DNA of 27,165 nt. Source: Acidobacteriota bacterium (GTDB lineage Bacteria; Acidobacteriota; UBA6911; JACQSX01). Position 1 is the first letter of the stretch. Each line of letters begins with the position of its first letter. This document shows, piece by piece, positions 23,570 through 27,165 of the stretch. The position numbers and the translations under genes are program-made. Location: NCBI GenBank assembly GCA_016199665.1, contig JACQGG010000098.1, forward strand, positions 1 through 27,165, given 5' to 3'. The notes below the pieces were generated by a model, which worked only from the letters and a program-made list of their open reading frames with translations, made no database searches and was not told where the DNA came from.

Positions 23570-24943
23570 TCAGAAGTTCATCGGTTGCTGGCGCGCTCCC
23601 GGTCCCGGCAAAAACCTGCCCCAGCCCGGTTTGCCGGCCGGCCTGCCGTTTTCAGCCACGAGCTGGCCGCGCACAAAAGTCTTGACCGGCAAGCCCTTGA
23701 CACGCTGTCCTTGGTACGGGGTCCAGCCAACTTTGCAAACCATATCCTGGTTTTGCAGCACCTTTTCCGCCTGCATATCGACCAGCACAAAATCAGCGTC
23801 GGCTCCAAGTGACAGACTCCCCTTGCGCGGCCAGAGTCCGTACACCTGGGCAGGAATTTGGGAGCGCGCCGCCACCAGACGCTCCAGACTCACCTTGCCC
23901 TGGTTCACTCCGGTCAGCATCATGGGGAGAACTGTTTCCACGCCGGGAATGCCGTAGGAGCAATCCCAGATATTCTGCAGCCCCTTGGACTTGTCGGCTC
24001 GGGTCGCAGGAGCGTGGTCGGCCACGATCATATCAATCGCGCCGGCTTCAAGCCGCTGCCACATCTGTTCGGCAGAAGCACGATCGCGCGCCGGGGGGGT
24101 GAACTTGTGCCAGGGTCCCCAACGGTCAATCTCCTCCTCGGTGAGGTAGAAATACTGCGGGCAGCTTTCTGCCCAAAGTCGCGCGCCGGCAGCGCGCTCA
24201 CGATTCAAGATATCCAGGACAGCGGGATGGCTTGCATGGGCGATGACAACGCGGCAGCCGGTCAAACGCGCCAGCAGCGCGGTTGTGGCGACGGCAAGTT
24301 GCTCCGCCTCCCGCGTCCGCCACTCAGGAACCACCCTGAAATCCTTGCGGCCCGCCGCCTTCAGCCGGACTTCGTTGGCGCGAGTAATAAACTCATCTTC
24401 CGCATGGATCAGGCAGAGGCCATCGAAGCCGGCAACCTCGCGAAAGGCTTCAAGCATGGTGTCGGGAAGAACCGCCGCGGCGCCGTGCAGGTTGCAAGTA
24501 AAGCCCTTGAACGCGGCAGCCCCGGCTCGCCACATCGGCTCCAGGTGATGAATATTGTCCGGCTGCAAGCCTCCAAACAGCGCAAAATCAATCAAGCCTC
24601 GATCCGCCAGGTAGGCGGCTTTTTCGCGAAGCGTATTCGCGTCCAGAACAAAGGGAAGGCTGCGATGGTGCTCGACGATCGTCGTGACTCCGCCGACGGC
24701 CGCGGCACTCGTGCCGGAGGCGAAATCCTCCTTCTCGGTCAGCCCGGGATCCATCATGTGGACGTGGGGGTCCACCCCGCCGGGCAGCAGGTATAACCCG
24801 GAGGCGTCAACCGCTTGCGCGCCCCGGCCTGCGCCCGAAGCAACCGCGCCGGCAATCCGCCCGCCGGCAACCAGCAGGTCACCGCGCGTTGTACCTCTGG
24901 GGGAAACCATCATCGCATCCCGGATGACCAGATCCACGCCCAT
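23570..24943 (-). CDS. Dihydropyrimidinase/hydantoinase/allantoinase-like cyclic amidohydrolase
   Basis: A 457-residue cytoplasmic enzyme of the dihydroorotase/hydantoinase branch of the amidohydrolase superfamily. All ligands of the binuclear site are in order: PGGVDPHVH (His60, His62), AFKGFT (Lys146, the carboxylated bridging Lys), LIHAED (His180), IAHASH (His236) and VADHAP (Asp309). It thus contrasts with the AH1-AH5 family, whose metal site is eroded. Start ATG 24943 has GGGAG upstream and follows immediately (TGAATG) the stop of a small unproven reading frame. It heads the five-hydrolase operon. Family members open cyclic amides or ureides to N-carbamoyl acids; whether the ring is a hydantoin, dihydropyrimidine, allantoin or another compound is not readable. 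Confidence 0.9.
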   Translation of the reverse strand: MGVDLVIRDAMMVSPRGTTRGDLLVAGGRIAGAVASGAGRGAQAVDASGLYLLPGGVDPHVHMMDPGLTEKEDFASGTSAAAVGGVTTIVEHHRSLPFVLDANTLREKAAYLADRGLIDFALFGGLQPDNIHHLEPMWRAGAAAFKGFTCNLHGAAAVLPDTMLEAFREVAGFDGLCLIHAEDEFITRANEVRLKAAGRKDFRVVPEWRTREAEQLAVATTALLARLTGCRVVIAHASHPAVLDILNRERAAGARLWAESCPQYFYLTEEEIDRWGPWHKFTPPARDRASAEQMWQRLEAGAIDMIVADHAPATRADKSKGLQNIWDCSYGIPGVETVLPMMLTGVNQGKVSLERLVAARSQIPAQVYGLWPRKGSLSLGADADFVLVDMQAEKVLQNQDMVCKVGWTPYQGQRVKGLPVKTFVRGQLVAENGRPAGKPGWGRFLPGPGARQQPMNF

Positions 24944-25114
24944 TCAATCAATCTCCCGGGCGAGCCTGCGCAGCGTGGCCGCGATCTTCCCTGCTGGTGA
25001 ACAAGTCCTTGCGGCTCCATAGAGGAGCTTTTCAAGCATGTCACGGTACATGGTACATGAAAATTGCAACCGGCCAACCCGTGCCGGCAAGACCGCGAAG
25101 CTATGTCCGTCCAT
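24944..25114 (-). CDS. Possible small ORF upstream of the hydantoinase-like gene
   Basis: An open frame of 56 codons from ATG 25114 to TGA 24946-24944, the stop touching the ATG of the next gene. The second half (from MYRDMLEKLL to GKIAATLRRLAREID) reads like a basic amphipathic helix pair with G/C-rich third positions, as in a real protein end. No ribosome site is seen before ATG 25114 or before the internal ATG 25054. It could be a leader peptide, the 3' remnant of a deleted gene, or chance. Confidence 0.25.
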   Translation of the reverse strand: MDGHSFAVLPARVGRLQFSCTMYRDMLEKLLYGAARTCSPAGKIAATLRRLAREID

Positions 25115-25249
25115 GAAGATACAATGCCGCTTGTCCCATTACGTTCTGCTTCTAACGCCAAGCAACCCTTCCATCATTTGTTTTTCCGCTTGACAGGACT
25201 CCAAATGGAGCAAAAAATCAAAATACAAATCAAATAGCGGGAGGTTGCT
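25115..25249. other. Divergent intergenic region
   Basis: Separates the minus-strand five-hydrolase operon from plus-strand AH5. It holds the AH5 promoter and ribosome site. No convincing minus-strand promoter for the operon was identified; TTGCTT followed by GTAATG is the best but poor match. Confidence 0.5.
25190..25218 (+). promoter_or_regulatory. Probable sigma-70 promoter of AH5 with palindrome in the spacer
   Basis: TTGACA (25190-25195), a 17-base spacer and AAAAAT (25213-25218, four of six matches to TATAAT) form a credible promoter. The spacer contains a perfect inverted repeat CTCCA-AA-TGGAG (25199-25210), a position where a bound repressor or MerR-type activator could act. The AH5 ribosome site GGGAGG lies five bases before ATG 25250. 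Confidence 0.5.
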
Positions 25250-27160
25250 ATGAATCGGTCGAGTCGCAGATTGGGTGTGGTCCTCTTGTATGTACGTGCG
25301 CTCGCTTTGGTGTTTTGCCTGATCGGAACGCCCTCGCTGGGGCAGTCGAATCTTCCATCTCAGGTGCTGCACTACGCGGACATGATTTTATATAACGGAA
25401 AGGTTTTGGCTGCGGACGACAAGTTCAGCGTTGCCCAGGCCGTGGCCGTGCGTGATGGGAAAATTCTGGCACTGGGCGATACCGCGTTGATCCAGAGGAT
25501 GGCGGGTCCCAACACGGTTCGGATCGACCTGCAGGGAGGCACCGTCACCCCGGGTTTTGTTGACTCGCACGCGGGGGGGAGCCAGGGCGGTCACGGGCCT
25601 TCCGGACCGACTTACATGAAGAATTATACTTCCACAAGGTGCGACGCGCTGGATGACTGCCTGCGAAAAATCAAAGAGCATGCAGACAAGATTCCCGCCG
25701 GAGAGTGGGTTTTCACAAACCTTTTCCGCACCGCCGCTGCCTATCAGGTAAATATACAGATGCTGGACCAGATCTCCGGAGATCACCCCCTGTTGGTGAA
25801 TCTGGACAACACGACCGGATTTGTCAACAGCCACGCCTTTGCAACGCTCAAGGACTATATGTCCGACGAAGTGATCCAGTCGGGAATCTTCAGAGACAAG
25901 GACGGGAAGCCGACAGGTCGGATTGCCGGCGGCGCCTACGGCGTAATGACCTACGAGATCATTCCCTGGCCGGAAGGACAGCATCTGGAGGACATGATCC
26001 AGAAGGAAATCAAGCGCCGGAAATTTATTAACCGAATGGGGATCACGTCGCTGGGCGCCCGCCAGAGCGGACTGGCCATTCACATCCTGAGAGAGATTCA
26101 AAGACGCGGCCAGATGCCGATGCGGGTTCGCGTCAGCACCGAGTTTATGCGGCTGAACCCGCGCACCGAAGCCTACATGAAGCGTCTGGGCAATTTCATG
26201 GACGTCGGAGACGAGTGGTTTAAGTTTGGCGGCGCCACGGTCAGTTCCATTGACGGCGCCGGCGGCGCGGCCGCTTATCTGAGTCGTAAGCCGATGCGGC
26301 AAACAGAGTCCTGGTATGCCTTCGGGGCCTACGGGCAGAACAAGTGGAGGGAGATGGTACAGGAAGGCAAGGACTGGAAAAAGTACAGCGATTACGACAA
26401 TGCTTTAATGGCAGGCAAGTACGGCTGGAATGTGAGCGATTTTCACATTCAGGGAGACGGGGGATTGGAGCTGGCGCTGGAGGTCTTTGACAAGATCAAC
26501 CAGACCACTCCTGTCAAAGGCAAACGTTATGGCATGGTGCACGGACTGATGCGGCCTCCGGACCTTGCCAAGAGGCTGGCCGACTACGATGCCGTGCTTT
26601 CCATGTCTCCGGAATATCTCTTTCGGGGCAAGCGGGCCGTGGAAATGCTGGAAAGGCAGTACGGCGCCGACGCGGTAGCCGGCATGTCTCCGATTCGCGA
26701 CTTGATCGATGCGGGCTTGAAACCGGTCATGGAGGTCACCAATACCGGAGTCTGGCGCTCGGGCAAAGCCGACCTGGAGGACAAGTATCTGGATGACCAG
26801 AATCTCTTCCTCGAATCCATGGAGCTGTTTACCACCCGGAAGAACAACGAAACCGGGAAGGTGTGGGGCCCCAATGAGAAGGCGACCCGACAAGAGGTTT
26901 TGAAAATGGCCACGGCCTGGGCGGCGCGTTTCTACGGCGACGAGAAGATCCTGGGGACCCTCGAGCCGGGCAAGCTGGCTGACCTGGTCGTCCTGGGTGG
27001 GGACTACATGACCGTTCCGGAGGAGAAGATTTCCGACCTGCCCATCCTGAAGGTGATCGTGGGAGGCAAAGTCACCTACGACAAGGATCGAGATGAGGCC
27101 GGGTTTCAGGAACAACTCAAGAAAGACGCAGGTTCGAGAAACCCGGCTTCCATGTACTAG
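25250..27160 (+). CDS. Exported YtcJ-like amidohydrolase AH5
   Basis: A complete 636-residue amidohydrolase on the plus strand. A basic start (NRSSRRLG) and hydrophobic stretch (about 9-30, cleavage near SLG-QS) indicate export. ATG 25250 has GGGAGG five bases upstream. Motifs: TPGFVDSHAG (His107, Gly109 replacing the second His), then GGHGPSGP with His115; DNT before TGFVNS; retained DFHIQGD and GMVHG; EVTN instead of GSD; and LGTLEPGKLADLVVLGGDY. The HGPSGP segment, the DNT motif and the PWPEG segment make it closest to AH1, although AH1 lies 24 kb away. Its C-terminus has a charged tail (DRDEAGFQEQLKKDAG) absent in the others. It is transcribed away from the five-hydrolase operon. Confidence 0.9.
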   Translation: MNRSSRRLGVVLLYVRALALVFCLIGTPSLGQSNLPSQVLHYADMILYNGKVLAADDKFSVAQAVAVRDGKILALGDTALIQRMAGPNTVRIDLQGGTVTPGFVDSHAGGSQGGHGPSGPTYMKNYTSTRCDALDDCLRKIKEHADKIPAGEWVFTNLFRTAAAYQVNIQMLDQISGDHPLLVNLDNTTGFVNSHAFATLKDYMSDEVIQSGIFRDKDGKPTGRIAGGAYGVMTYEIIPWPEGQHLEDMIQKEIKRRKFINRMGITSLGARQSGLAIHILREIQRRGQMPMRVRVSTEFMRLNPRTEAYMKRLGNFMDVGDEWFKFGGATVSSIDGAGGAAAYLSRKPMRQTESWYAFGAYGQNKWREMVQEGKDWKKYSDYDNALMAGKYGWNVSDFHIQGDGGLELALEVFDKINQTTPVKGKRYGMVHGLMRPPDLAKRLADYDAVLSMSPEYLFRGKRAVEMLERQYGADAVAGMSPIRDLIDAGLKPVMEVTNTGVWRSGKADLEDKYLDDQNLFLESMELFTTRKNNETGKVWGPNEKATRQEVLKMATAWAARFYGDEKILGTLEPGKLADLVVLGGDYMTVPEEKISDLPILKVIVGGKVTYDKDRDEAGFQEQLKKDAGSRNPASMY

Positions 27161-27165
27161 GGTAA

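Noticed and set aside
25014..25032. Terminator-like GCTCC/GGAGC hairpin followed by TTTT on the plus strand
   Set aside because: Only five base pairs, no plus-strand gene upstream to terminate, and it lies inside the possible small ORF.
25040..25062. Tandem GGTACAT repeats
   Set aside because: Only two seven-base copies; too short to call a repeat array or operator.
24910..25161. 83-codon minus-strand frame overlapping the hydantoinase start
   Set aside because: It overlaps the start of the hydantoinase gene in another frame, has no ribosome site and an odd composition.

Overview
The window looks like a chromosomal segment of an uncultured member of the Acidobacteriota, of the Solibacter/Bryobacter type. 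The reasons are two very long outer-membrane receptors of the Oar-like type (N-terminal carboxypeptidase-regulatory-like domain, plug, large barrel ending in an aromatic residue), expanded paralogous families of exported hydrolases, and fairly high GC. This assignment rests on gene style only, because no rRNA, tRNA or marker gene is present. No CRISPR array, integrase or transposase was seen.

Region 1 (1-18534, all minus strand) is an amplified family cluster. In transcription order it reads: fossil amidohydrolase tail, amidohydrolase AH4, M29-like peptidase, amidohydrolase AH3, broken TonB receptor, intact receptor TBDR2, amidohydrolase AH2, M29-like peptidase, intact receptor TBDR1, and amidohydrolase AH1 (cut by the window edge). 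The basic unit appears to be amidohydrolase + membrane-anchored M29-like protein + Oar-like receptor, duplicated and then partly decayed. Every product carries an export signal or N-terminal anchor, so the set should act in the periplasm and outer membrane. A near-consensus sigma-70 promoter at 18609-18636 reads into the whole cluster, and its leader is a fossil C-terminus of a further amidohydrolase.

Region 2 (18706-24943, minus strand) is a tight operon of five different hydrolases without signal peptides: dihydropyrimidinase/hydantoinase-like cyclic amidohydrolase, metallo-beta-lactamase-fold hydrolase, S15/CocE-type alpha/beta hydrolase, isochorismatase-like cysteine hydrolase, and a tandem carbon-nitrogen hydrolase whose second domain has lost all three catalytic residues. 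Genes overlap or sit 2-18 bases apart. The enzyme types fit stepwise opening of a cyclic ureide, hydantoin or lactam and hydrolysis of the resulting N-carbamoyl or amide product. The substrate is unknown.

Region 3 (25250-27160, plus strand) is a fifth amidohydrolase, AH5, divergent from region 2, with its own promoter containing a small palindrome between -35 and -10. AH5 resembles AH1 more than its nearer paralogs.

The most unusual points are: (i) all amidohydrolases of the family lack the second His of the HxH metal motif and also lack two other canonical active-site positions, while keeping other ligands and the C-terminal signature; (ii) the half-dead tandem nitrilase-fold protein; (iii) the traces of recombination (fossil tail, deleted receptor) that record how the cluster was built.
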